Shown here one piece after another: positions 18,386 through 27,442 of a stretch of 33,637 bases of DNA. Under the pieces are notes generated by a model. The model worked only from the letters and a program-made list of their open reading frames with translations, did no database searches and was not told where the DNA came from. Positions within the stretch are counted from its first letter, which is position 1, and each line of letters begins with the position of its first letter. Made by a program: the position numbers and the translations under genes. Origin of the DNA: Anaerolineae bacterium (GTDB lineage: Bacteria; Chloroflexota; Anaerolineae; JAADDB01); contig WFQU01000117.1 of NCBI GenBank assembly GCA_015486845.1, forward strand, positions 1 through 33,637, given 5' to 3'.

Positions 18386-19822
18386 ATGGCACGGAAACTA
18401 TCGCAACGATCAAAACAAACTCTCCCGGGAAAAATGAGCATGGAAAATAATCGTATGATGGAGGCTGAGATCAATCGGCGTCCGGAAAAGCTATCCCCTC
18501 GCCGGAAACTGACCTGGCATGAAGTCGTCGGCTATGGCATGGGAGATTTTGGCAGCAATATGGTTTGGGGGCTCACCAGTGTGTTCCTCTTGTTCTTTTA
18601 CACAGATGTCTTTGGCTTAACAGCTTTGGCGGCCGGTGTTTTGTTATCGATTGCCCGCGTTCTCGATGCCGGTTTCGATCTTATTTCCGGCCTGCTGACT
18701 GAACAATTACACTTTCGTTGGGGAAAGTTTCGCACCTATTTGCTTTTCGGGCCGATTCCTATGGGCATATTGCTTGTTCTGAGTTTTACAACACCCCATA
18801 TCAGCGACGCTATGAAGCTCTTTTACGCCTACGCAACCTATATTTTGCTCCTTTTTGTGTTTTCGGCCACCAATACACCTTATGGCGCTTTAGCGACCAC
18901 GATGACGCAAGATATCGCTGAGCGTAACAGTTTATCCTCGGCGCGTGCTATCGGTGCTATTATTGGTTCCGGGTTTGTCGTGGGGATGGCTACCCCGTGG
19001 TTAGTCTCCGTATTGGGGCGCGGCAATGAGGCGCGCGGGTTTCAATGGGTTGCACTTCTGTTCGCCGTGATCTGCGTTTTGGCGCTTTGGACTACTTTCA
19101 TTACGAGCAAGGAGTATTACGTTTCAGCGTCGGATAGTGGATTTTCTCTGCGGAAACTTAGTTTCATCATCATGCACGATCCGCCGTTCCTCATAATGAC
19201 TTCATCTGCGCTGCTATCCTCTGCCAGCTGGCTCACGCACAATGCCATGCCCCCCTATTATGTGACGTACGACATGGGCCGGCCCGGGGTTTTGAGTTTG
19301 TTTCTTGGTATCGGGACAATAGCCATTTTAGCCGGCGTTGCCGGGGGAAAGGCTGTTATTCGTATTCTCGGTAAACGCGATACGATGATTGTCGGGAATA
19401 TTATCAGCGCGGCCGCAATGATTGTTTTCTACTTCACGCCATTTGACAATTTGGTGATGATCTTCGCATTGCAGATTATAGTTTCTTTTGGTGGCGGTGT
19501 TGGATTGGTGCCCCTTTGGTCAATGTTAGCCGACACGGTTGAATACGGCGAATGGAAAACCGGCTACCGCGCTGAAGGAGGGCTCTATTCTGTAGCCAGT
19601 GCGGTGATGAAAATCGGGTGGGCGATTTCTGGTGCACTTCCGGCCTGGATACTGAGCAGCAGCGGCTACATTCCCAACCGGGGACAGCCGCTCTCCTCGC
19701 TGGTGGGTATCAATATCGCTTTTAATCTGTTGCCGGCGTTTTTGCTTTTGGCAGCGACGATTCTGCTCTTCTGGTATCACCTGGATGAGAAGCTATTTGA
19801 CCAAATTGTGAGTGAGCTGTGA
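18386..19822 (+). CDS. GPH-family (glycoside-pentoside-hexuronide:cation) MFS symporter
   Basis: 478 aa; MelB-like N-terminus GYGMGDFGSNMVWGLTSVFLLFFYTDVFGL and DTVEYGEWKTGYRAEG motif. Confidence 0.9.
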   Translation: MARKLSQRSKQTLPGKMSMENNRMMEAEINRRPEKLSPRRKLTWHEVVGYGMGDFGSNMVWGLTSVFLLFFYTDVFGLTALAAGVLLSIARVLDAGFDLISGLLTEQLHFRWGKFRTYLLFGPIPMGILLVLSFTTPHISDAMKLFYAYATYILLLFVFSATNTPYGALATTMTQDIAERNSLSSARAIGAIIGSGFVVGMATPWLVSVLGRGNEARGFQWVALLFAVICVLALWTTFITSKEYYVSASDSGFSLRKLSFIIMHDPPFLIMTSSALLSSASWLTHNAMPPYYVTYDMGRPGVLSLFLGIGTIAILAGVAGGKAVIRILGKRDTMIVGNIISAAAMIVFYFTPFDNLVMIFALQIIVSFGGGVGLVPLWSMLADTVEYGEWKTGYRAEGGLYSVASAVMKIGWAISGALPAWILSSSGYIPNRGQPLSSLVGINIAFNLLPAFLLLAATILLFWYHLDEKLFDQIVSEL

Positions 19823-20012
19823 GAATGGAACGCTGATCAACGCAGGCTGCCTTGTCCGGCGATTAGAAATCGCTGTTACAACTGCGAGACCTGCCTGCGC
19901 AGGTTACAAGCTAATCGCCGTAGGGCGATTTTGCAGATGTTGCCGTGACTTTTAGTCACTGGGCCAAATGGCCCCCCCGGCCGGGTGTGTTGCTCCCCCC
20001 AAGGTTGGGGAG
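19823..20012 (+). repeat. Dispersed repeat cluster downstream of the GPH transporter
   Basis: GGAACGCTGATCAACGCAGGCTGC, then CCGGCGATTAGAAATCGCTG...TTTTAGTCACTGGGCC, then a G/C-run module; all have relatives elsewhere in the window. Confidence 0.72.
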
Positions 20013-20230
20013 TAGGGAGCGCCTTCAGCTGCTGTGGTTTGTTAACATGAACTCAGCCCTGCCGATTTGACAATATGATAGCTGCTCCATATACTCCCCC
20101 ACTGTATCTTGGTTGTTTTATAAGCGTTTTGGTTGATAAAAGAAGCGTTTTAATTACCAGGCAAGTGGGCACAGGCGAAAAAGCCGAACGTTTCGGGTGA
20201 AGCTTTTGCGGGCAAAATCAGGCGGGCGTT

Positions 20231-20503
20231 ATGCAGCGTATTGATGAACAAACGAAAATGAAAATTCAGCATCGTCTACATCGCGTCGAAGGGCAAGTGA
20301 GAGGCGTACAGCGGATGCTTGACGATGGTCGGGAATGCGATGAACTGTTGCAGCAATTGGCCGCGATAAGATCGGCAGTACATAATACGGCCATTTTGCT
20401 GGCGCGTTCTTACACTGAAAGTTGTCTTACAGATCCGGACATGACGATTTCACCGCGGAAATTGACGGATCGCCTTTTGCATTTGTTGGACAGGGTGGAT
20501 TAA
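20231..20503 (+). CDS. CsoR/FrmR/RcnR-family metal- or thiol-sensing repressor
   Basis: 90 aa; HRLHRVEGQVRGVQRMLDDGRECDELLQQLAAIRSAVHN family fold signature. Confidence 0.88.
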   Translation: MQRIDEQTKMKIQHRLHRVEGQVRGVQRMLDDGRECDELLQQLAAIRSAVHNTAILLARSYTESCLTDPDMTISPRKLTDRLLHLLDRVD

Positions 20504-20584
20504 GCGAATATTAGCCTGTTGGTTTAGCCAGAGGGCAATGCCCGGCAGGCATTCAGATGTAATTTCTGGCGCGATTGCATAGCG

Positions 20585-21025
20585 ATGTGCGAAGACAAAG
20601 AAATGCAAGGAGAGCATGATATGAGTTTATTAACTCGTTTATTGGGCACAGGAGAAACCAAACGGGGTTTGATCAGTGCGGAAATAGAAACACCGACCGT
20701 GACTATTGAGCCAGTTCACATCACGGATGCAGAGTTCGAGTCGGTTGTGCTGCAAAGCGATAAGCCGGTTTTGCTGGATTTGTGGGCTGACTGGTGTGTG
20801 CCGTGTCATATGATCGCTCCGGCGGTGGAGGATTTAGCGGTGGAATTTGATGGACAAGCACTCGTAGCTAAAATTGACGTGGATGCTAATCCCATGGTGC
20901 CACAGAAATATGGTATCATGGGTATTCCTACTTTACTCCTTTTCAAGGAGGGGCAAGAGGCGGATCGGATTGTCGGGGTGACAACGTACGGTAATTTACG
21001 TAAGCATTTAACTGCCTTGCTCTAA
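20585..21025 (+). CDS. Thioredoxin with CVPC active site
   Basis: 146 aa; VLLDLWADWCVPCHMIAPAVEDLA, YGIMGIPTLLLFKEG; possible downstream start at MSLLTRLL (20621). Confidence 0.92.
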   Translation: MCEDKEMQGEHDMSLLTRLLGTGETKRGLISAEIETPTVTIEPVHITDAEFESVVLQSDKPVLLDLWADWCVPCHMIAPAVEDLAVEFDGQALVAKIDVDANPMVPQKYGIMGIPTLLLFKEGQEADRIVGVTTYGNLRKHLTALL

Positions 21026-21141
21026 TGGAGATATGGGGGCGCGTCAGACCATTGAGCGCGTTGACGCGCTTCTCCCCTCTCTATATTGCTGTCGGGCGGT
21101 ACAGTTTTGACTGCTAATGTAATGGTTGGGGAAGCGGGGAG

Positions 21142-21867
21142 ATGATGATTACAGGCAGTGGGCAATGGATTGTTGGCGGGCTTGACCTGCTTTGGGGTTT
21201 CCTTTCGGTCTATTTTGGTTTGCGCCTTTGGCGGATGAACCGAGCTGATCGACAGGTAAGCCGTTATCAATGGGGTTGGGTGCTCGTTTGGTTAGGGGCA
21301 GCGGCTTTGGCGCGCGGGGCCTACACGCTGGGCGGTGAACAATTACCGCTGGCAATCGGTTATTGGCTGCGGGTGGTTGAGCTCTACTTGTGGGGTTTGG
21401 CGGTACTTAACACGTTGTTGGCTGCATTTTTCATGGCGGTTCCGGCTGCCCAACGTGATCGTATCATGTGGTTGCCCTGGCTGCAATTTTTCGTTTTCTT
21501 GCTCACTGTGAGCTTCCTGCGCCATGATTTCTATTTGGTGAGCATGAACTATGCCCCGGTATTGTTACTTTTGGGCTGGTTCTTGCTGCAGGATGCGCAG
21601 GAAAATCATCTGGTGGCATTTCTTTGGTATGGCATCGTTGCTTTTTCCCTGCTCTTTGTGTTAGATGAGGCCATGGGCCGGGCGTTGATTGGCACACATG
21701 TTGCCTTGCCGGCTATAGCCATTGTAGGCTTGCTCGGTTCCTATTTCTTTTATCGGGGCGGGATTGGCTTGCATGATCGGGATATCGTGCAAGTACGGCC
21801 GCCCTCCTTGAAACGCGGGAAAAGCAAACGCAAGTCGGGCCAGCATGAACGGAAGAACGATAGTTAA
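21142..21867 (+). CDS. Hypothetical multi-pass membrane protein with basic C-terminal tail
   Basis: 241 aa; about seven hydrophobic segments; C-terminal KRGKSKRKSGQHERKN. Confidence 0.7.
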   Translation: MMITGSGQWIVGGLDLLWGFLSVYFGLRLWRMNRADRQVSRYQWGWVLVWLGAAALARGAYTLGGEQLPLAIGYWLRVVELYLWGLAVLNTLLAAFFMAVPAAQRDRIMWLPWLQFFVFLLTVSFLRHDFYLVSMNYAPVLLLLGWFLLQDAQENHLVAFLWYGIVAFSLLFVLDEAMGRALIGTHVALPAIAIVGLLGSYFFYRGGIGLHDRDIVQVRPPSLKRGKSKRKSGQHERKNDS

Positions 21868-22280
21868 TAGCATGTCGTTTCCTGTTTGCGCGTAATGAAC
21901 GAATCCTTGGTGTGAAGACGATGTAGAAATCCATTGAGATAACTGTTTTGGGACAAACGGAAGAAGAAAATCGTTTTTGTAAAAGCTGCGTGCCGACTTA
22001 TGCTTCGCAACAATGAAGTCTGGAGACGACTGTATTTGCTTGGTACGTTCCCTATGCCGGCACGAGTTGTGTATTTAGACGCATTGGATTCTGTTACGTA
22101 GGCCGAGTACTTGTACCACATTTGCTTGGCTAAACGGAATGACCTGCATTTCTCGATCTGTCGGTCGAAGGGGAATTTGGTGGAGCGGTCGTGCCGAGCC
22201 GTATGTGCTGGCCCGGGCATTGCGCAGCTATTTAGAAGAACAAGAAGAAACAGCCGTTTTCGCCCGTTGAAGGAGAACCC

Positions 22281-23603
22281 ATGGTGACAAAGGGGGCTGC
22301 CGAGCTCGATGAACAGCAAACCCAGTTTAACACTTTTGTAGAGCGACATTTCCGGCATAATTTCTTAGCGGCTATGGTGCATGGTACGTTTTTCCAACTT
22401 AGCGCTGCATTTGTGAGTCCGGCGACGATTTTGCCGGCTTTCATCAACACTTTGACCGGCTCAAAAGCGATCGTCGGCGTGATGATAGCCATTGCCACGG
22501 GGGGGGGCTATGTGACGCAATTGCCGGCCGCCAGGTTTTTGGAATCTAAGCCACACAAACAACCTGCTTTAATTGCTGCGATTTCTATTCGGCTCATTTC
22601 CTGGTTTCTCATCGCGGCCATGACTTATTTGTGGGGTGTTACCCATCCGCTGTTAGTATTATTTGTTTTCTTATTACTGCTGCTGATTTTTTCCATGGCC
22701 GGCGGCTTGGGCACTGTGGCCTATGGAGATGTCATTGCTAAAGCGATCCCAGCCCAGCGCCGCGGACGGTTTGCCGGGTTTCGTTACCTGTTGGGCAGCT
22801 TCTTAGCCATCGGAGCCGGCTTTGCTATCCGCTGGGTACTGAAACGTCCGGATTTGTTTCCTTATCCGGCCAACTTTGCGCTAATCTTTTTAGGTAGTGC
22901 TCTTAGTTTGAGTGTCGCTTTTTTTGGCTTCTGGATGATTCGGGAGCCGGTGGATCCGGTATTAGGTGAGCTGTTAGATGTGCACGCCTTTTTTCGTTTG
23001 GCGGGGAAGCTTTGGCGTCGATATAGCAATTTCCGGCTTTTCATACTTAACCGGTTAGCCGGGGAAACATGGCAAATTAGCATGCCCTTTTATGTTTTGT
23101 ACGCCAAACATGATTTGCACGTTTCTACGGCCAGTATCGGCCTTTTTGTGGTGGGACAGCTAGCGGGTGGCATGATTGGTAACCTGTTTTGGGGCTTTTT
23201 GGGCGATCGCAGTGGCAATAGGATTGTTATCGTGGTGAGTTCTTTATTGTTGGTGACCATTCCGCTGGCAGCATTGCTGTCGCCGGTCGGTTCTGACTGG
23301 ATCTTTATGCTGGTCTATGTGCTCATCGGCTTCGTAATCGCGGGACGACGCATCGGCTACACGAATTACCTGCTGGAAATCGCTGCGCCGGACGTGCGCT
23401 CGACCTGCATTGCCATGAATGGCACCTGGATGATTCCAACTGCCTTTTATCCCATTATCGGCGGCGTGCTGGCGTCTTTTTGGACCTATCGCTGGCTGTT
23501 CTGGTTGACAACAGTGTTAGCGCTATTGGCATTTATCGCTTCCTGGTGGCTACGCGAACCCCGGCAAGGCGAAATGGCGGTTTGCACAGCTTCTGGCAGT
23601 TAG
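22281..23603 (+). CDS. MFS transporter
   Basis: 440 aa with about 12 hydrophobic segments; AKAIPAQRRGRFAGFRYLLGS loop; AAGGAG RBS upstream of ATG. Confidence 0.88.
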   Translation: MVTKGAAELDEQQTQFNTFVERHFRHNFLAAMVHGTFFQLSAAFVSPATILPAFINTLTGSKAIVGVMIAIATGGGYVTQLPAARFLESKPHKQPALIAAISIRLISWFLIAAMTYLWGVTHPLLVLFVFLLLLLIFSMAGGLGTVAYGDVIAKAIPAQRRGRFAGFRYLLGSFLAIGAGFAIRWVLKRPDLFPYPANFALIFLGSALSLSVAFFGFWMIREPVDPVLGELLDVHAFFRLAGKLWRRYSNFRLFILNRLAGETWQISMPFYVLYAKHDLHVSTASIGLFVVGQLAGGMIGNLFWGFLGDRSGNRIVIVVSSLLLVTIPLAALLSPVGSDWIFMLVYVLIGFVIAGRRIGYTNYLLEIAAPDVRSTCIAMNGTWMIPTAFYPIIGGVLASFWTYRWLFWLTTVLALLAFIASWWLREPRQGEMAVCTASGS

Positions 23604-23618
23604 ATACAATGGGGTGCT

Positions 23619-24338
23619 ATGAATGTGATAAGGTCCGATTGCAGTGAAAATAAAGTGAGGCAAGGGCAATTAGGTGGAGAGCCATACCTGGTCTCGGATA
23701 GTTTTACGGATTGTGTGCGGGTTGGCATGTACGATACGGAAGCCGAATTGGTGGCTGCTTTGCAACAGGGTGATAAACATGCCTGTGCTGTTTTGGTTGA
23801 ACGCTATTCCAAAACGGTGTATAATGTTGGTTTGCGTATTTTAAGAGATCGTCATGATGCTGAAGAAGTATTGCAAGAGACCTTTATTGCCGCCTGCCAG
23901 AAAATTCGTGCTTTCAGGCAGGATGCCAAGTTGAGCACTTGGTTGTATCGCGTGGCCACTAATGCTAGCCTGATGTTATTGCGCAAGAGAAAGCGAACCT
24001 ATTCTTTGGACGAGCCATTTGAGACCCAGGACGGCGATCAATTGCCGCGGCAATTGATCGATTGGCGCTTTGACCCGCGTGACTTGCTGTTGAATAATGA
24101 GATGAAGGAGTTTTTGCGTGTAGCGGTGGATCGCTTGCCGGATAAGTTAAGGGTGGTTTTTGTTCTGCGGGATATCGAAGGTCTTTCGACGCAGGAAACC
24201 GCTGATCTGTTAGATATCAGTGAATCGGCGGCGAAAGTGCGGCTGCATCGGGCGCGGCTACAATTGCGAGAAGACCTAAACGTTTATTTTCAACCCCATG
24301 AGGAGTTATCAGCTACGCCAACACCGGCTGTCTCTTGA
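23619..24338 (+). CDS. ECF-subfamily RNA polymerase sigma factor
   Basis: Region 2 (YSKTVYNVGLRILRDRHDAEEVLQETFIAACQKIRAFRQDAKLSTWLYRVATN) and region 4 (LPDKLRVVFVLRDIEGLSTQETADLLDISESAAKVRLHRAR). True start may be MYDTEAELV (23727). Confidence 0.93.
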   Translation: MNVIRSDCSENKVRQGQLGGEPYLVSDSFTDCVRVGMYDTEAELVAALQQGDKHACAVLVERYSKTVYNVGLRILRDRHDAEEVLQETFIAACQKIRAFRQDAKLSTWLYRVATNASLMLLRKRKRTYSLDEPFETQDGDQLPRQLIDWRFDPRDLLLNNEMKEFLRVAVDRLPDKLRVVFVLRDIEGLSTQETADLLDISESAAKVRLHRARLQLREDLNVYFQPHEELSATPTPAVS

Positions 24339-24475
24339 TCTTGGCGCAATACTTTGTAAGAGATTTATTAGAATCTCAGGATTGTTGTAACGATGTTTTT
24401 TGGAACGCATCTAATTGGAATAGTTCATCGGAAATTAAGTGGGCATTAAAAGAGCATCGCCATTGAGGAGGAAGT

Positions 24476-24736
24476 TTGCTTATGGAGAAGAAAAGTAGCG
24501 TGCGCAGGGTGCTTATTTTCACCACACCCAGTTGTCCGCATTGTAATGCTGCTAAGCGCTATTTTCGCCAAAAAGGGATTCGTTTCAAGGATATTGATGT
24601 GTCTCGTGATCACACCGCAGCTCGTGATATGATTCGCCTGAGCGGTCAATCTGGTGTGCCTGTGATCAAGATTGGCAATAAAGCCGTGGTGGGCTTCAAC
24701 CGACCGAAAATTGACCGATTGCTCGGTTTAGCGTAG
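24476..24736 (+). CDS. Glutaredoxin-family protein
   Basis: TTPSCPHCNAAKRYFRQKGIRFKDIDVSRD CxxC active site and SGVPVIKIGNKAVVGF. Annotated start is a non-ATG codon; ATG at 24482 (MEKKSS) is likelier. Confidence 0.88.
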   Translation: MLMEKKSSVRRVLIFTTPSCPHCNAAKRYFRQKGIRFKDIDVSRDHTAARDMIRLSGQSGVPVIKIGNKAVVGFNRPKIDRLLGLA

Positions 24737-24832
24737 TATTTTAGCGGGCGGGTTTCTGGCTCGCTGAAAATATAACTTGTCTTGTCTGTTACTTGTCTGC
24801 TGAGAAAAAAACAGTGAAAGGAGTTCGTTGAG

Positions 24833-25108
24833 ATGAAGGTCGAACCAATTGGAGATCGTATTCTCATTAAAGTGGTAGAAGCGGAAGCTAAAACGCCCAG
24901 CGGAATTATTCTGCCGGAGACGGCCAAGGAAAAGCCGCAACAGGGTGAAGTATTGGCCATGGGCAGCGATGCGCAGGAAGAATTGCCGTTGGAGATTGGT
25001 GATATTGTTCTTTTCCCCAAGTACAGCGGTACCGAGATTAAAATCGAAGGTGTCGAGCATTTGTTGCTGGAAAGCGGCGATGTCTTGGCTAAGATTATTC
25101 GGGACTGA
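24833..25108 (+). CDS. groES: Co-chaperonin GroES
   Basis: 91 aa; MKVEPIGDRILIKVVEAEAKTPSGIILPETAKEKPQQGEVLAMG, VLFPKYSGTEIKIEG. Confidence 0.96.
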   Translation: MKVEPIGDRILIKVVEAEAKTPSGIILPETAKEKPQQGEVLAMGSDAQEELPLEIGDIVLFPKYSGTEIKIEGVEHLLLESGDVLAKIIRD

Positions 25109-25144
25109 AAAAGTCAGTCTATCTAATGTGTCTGTTTGTTCTGT

Positions 25145-25180
25145 AACCTCTGGCCGTATGGTCAGAGGTTAGTTTTATAT
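25145..25180 (+). terminator. Intrinsic terminator downstream of groES
   Basis: AACCTCTGGCC-GTAT-GGTCAGAGGTT (11-bp stem with one G:U) followed by AGTTTTATATTT. Confidence 0.82.
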
Positions 25181-25243
25181 TTACGGTCAGAATGTGTATG
25201 CGTTCTGATCAACGGGGAAGTTAATGATGGATAGGAGGTAGCT

Positions 25244-25690
25244 GTGAAAGCGACATTACATTGGGTTGAAGGCATGCAGTTTGTGGCTAATGCTGATTCA
25301 GGGCATGCGCTGGTCATTGACGGCTCGCCCGGCGTGGGCGGCAAGGACAGTGGCCCGCGTTCTATGGAATTGTTAGCTATGGGGTTAGGTGGATGTACGG
25401 GCATGGACGTGGCGTATATCTTGCGCCGGCATCGACAGCCTTTTACCGGCTTGGAAGTCTTCGTGAATGTTGAGAGAGCCGATACACACCCGCAAGTTTT
25501 CACCCGTATTCACATCGAATATATTATTTATGGTAATGTCTCCGAGAAAGCGGTCAAAAGGGCAATCCATCTCTCCGAAACAAAATATTGTTCCGCATCG
25601 GCCATGTTTGGCAAGACGGCCAAAATCACCAATAGTTATCATATTCTTAATAGTGGCGTACCGGAAGATGTCACAGTACCTTCCGAGTAA
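25244..25690 (+). CDS. OsmC-family peroxiredoxin-like protein
   Basis: 148 aa; conserved Cys motifs LGGCTGMDVAYILRR and ETKYCSASAMFGKTA. Confidence 0.92.
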   Translation: MKATLHWVEGMQFVANADSGHALVIDGSPGVGGKDSGPRSMELLAMGLGGCTGMDVAYILRRHRQPFTGLEVFVNVERADTHPQVFTRIHIEYIIYGNVSEKAVKRAIHLSETKYCSASAMFGKTAKITNSYHILNSGVPEDVTVPSE

Positions 25691-25721
25691 TAGGGGGTGA
25701 TGACTGTCATGAATCTGCCTG

Positions 25722-25815
25722 TTCGGTGCAGGTAAACGCATACCACAGGCACGCCTTAGCGGATGAAAATAAGATCAGCGCACATCAGCATTGATCAGTG
25801 TTCTGTTTGCAGAGG
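25722..25815 (+). repeat. Composite dispersed repeat copy (B + R1 modules)
   Basis: GGCACGCCTTAGCGGATGAAAATAAGATCAGCGCACATCAGCATTGATCAGTGTTCTGTTTGCAGAGG resembles 33441-33513. Confidence 0.7.
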
Positions 25816-25990
25816 GGTTTAATCGTTAGATACCCGTGGTATGGTTATGACACGCGTCATTCAATAAAATGGAATGGGATGATAAATTAAAGAGTGGAGA
25901 TTAAGAACGCCGGATGTGAGGCGCTGGTGGGAGTTTTGTTGGTGTTCAGTCAGTTTAGTTGATTTTTATTTGGAACGAGGAGGTTCTCTA

Positions 25991-27154
25991 ATGACGATCA
26001 TTGTAGCAAAGCCGGGAGAAGTCCAATTTCCTAAAGGCTTGGAAGGTGCCATTGCCAGGGAAACGACGAAAGGTTATGTGGACGGTAAACAAGGTAAACT
26101 TTATTATCACGGTATTTCCATTGAAGAGTTAGCAGAACATTCAACCTATGAAGAAGTTTTTTATCTTTTGATGTACGATAAGCTTCCATCGAAAGAAGAA
26201 TTATCCATTCTGGATATGCGTATGCGGCAATATCGCGAAATCCCTGATGCTGTTTATGAATTCATTAAGGATCGAGCCAGTGGCTATAACGTGCATCCGA
26301 TGTCCGTTTTGCGCACAGCCGTTTCCATGTTAGCGCCTTTTGATGACGCTTCGGAAGAACAGTCTATGGCCGCTGCCGAACGCGAAGCGATTAAGATCAC
26401 TTCTCGTATGGCAACGATTACGGCCGCTATCGGTCGTGCCCGCCGAGGTTTAGCGCCGATTCACCCTGATTTTAATTTGCCTCATGCCGCGAATTTCCTC
26501 TATATGTATTTAGGCGAGGAACAGGATGATTTCATGAATCGGTTAATGGACGTGTTGTTGATTTTGCATGCTGATCACGGCTGCAATGCGTCGACTTTCG
26601 CTACGCTGGTAGTGGTTTCTACGTTGGCCGACATGTATTCCGGCGTTGTGGGCGGCATCAGCGCTTTGAAAGGGCCGCTGCATGGTGGTGCTAACGAACG
26701 TGCTATGGCGATGTTGGACGAGATTGGCGACGAGGAGAATGCTGAAGCTTGGATTTTGGATGCGATTGCCAAGAAGAAGAAGATTATGGGCTTTGGCCAT
26801 CGCGTGTATAAAGCATACGATCCTCGTGCTCGCATTCTGCATAGTTATGCTGAGGAAATTACACGACGCGCCGGCACTGAGCATTGGCTGCGTATCGCTT
26901 CTATCATTGAACGCGTGATGATTGAGAAGTTGGGGGCTAAAGGAATTTTTCCCAATGTCGATTTCTACTCCGGCACGGTGATGTCCTCCATGGGTGTCGA
27001 GCGCAAGCTGTTCACGCCGATTTTTGCCACGGGACGCGTCGCAGGCTGGACAGCCCACGCTGTAGAGCAACTGAAGGATAACCGTATTTACCGGCCGCGC
27101 TTCATTTATGTCGGTCCGGTGAATGTGGCTTATACCCCGATTGACGAACGTTAA
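25991..27154 (+). CDS. Citrate synthase
   Basis: Start set at MTIIVAKPG with GAGGAGG RBS; LHADHGCNASTFATLVV, GPLHGGANERAM, GFGHRVYKAYDPRA, FPNVDFYSG. Confidence 0.95.
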   Translation: MTIIVAKPGEVQFPKGLEGAIARETTKGYVDGKQGKLYYHGISIEELAEHSTYEEVFYLLMYDKLPSKEELSILDMRMRQYREIPDAVYEFIKDRASGYNVHPMSVLRTAVSMLAPFDDASEEQSMAAAEREAIKITSRMATITAAIGRARRGLAPIHPDFNLPHAANFLYMYLGEEQDDFMNRLMDVLLILHADHGCNASTFATLVVVSTLADMYSGVVGGISALKGPLHGGANERAMAMLDEIGDEENAEAWILDAIAKKKKIMGFGHRVYKAYDPRARILHSYAEEITRRAGTEHWLRIASIIERVMIEKLGAKGIFPNVDFYSGTVMSSMGVERKLFTPIFATGRVAGWTAHAVEQLKDNRIYRPRFIYVGPVNVAYTPIDER

Positions 27155-27385
27155 AAGCGGTTTGTTGGTGTTGCAGGTTAAAAGTGTAGAAGCGGTGTGT
27201 TCTCGTAAGGGCATGCCGCTTTGTTTATGGTCGGTTTCTCTGAGAATAGAATGCCGATCTCAAATCTATTATAAGTGGCCCTCAAGAAAGAGAACCAAAC
27301 AGCTTGTCAGCTGTTATCTACCGACTCTATGCCTATCCCTGTAGCATGACTTCTCAAGCCTGTGCCCCCAATCTTGTCAAGCGTT

Positions 27386-27442
27386 TTTCATCTACTGTGG
27401 TGTGCCTGTCTGCGTGCCCGCACAGGCAGGCCGTAGGCTTAT
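27386..27442 (-). repeat. B-module repeat interrupted by a 26-bp hairpin
   Basis: Reverse complement GCCTACGG-[CCTGCCTGTGCGGGCACGCAGACAGG]-CACACCACAGTAGATGAAAA; same insertion at 33171-33226. Confidence 0.8.

Noticed and set aside
26543-27214. 223-aa minus-strand ORF inside citrate synthase
   Set aside because: Antisense shadow of citrate synthase.
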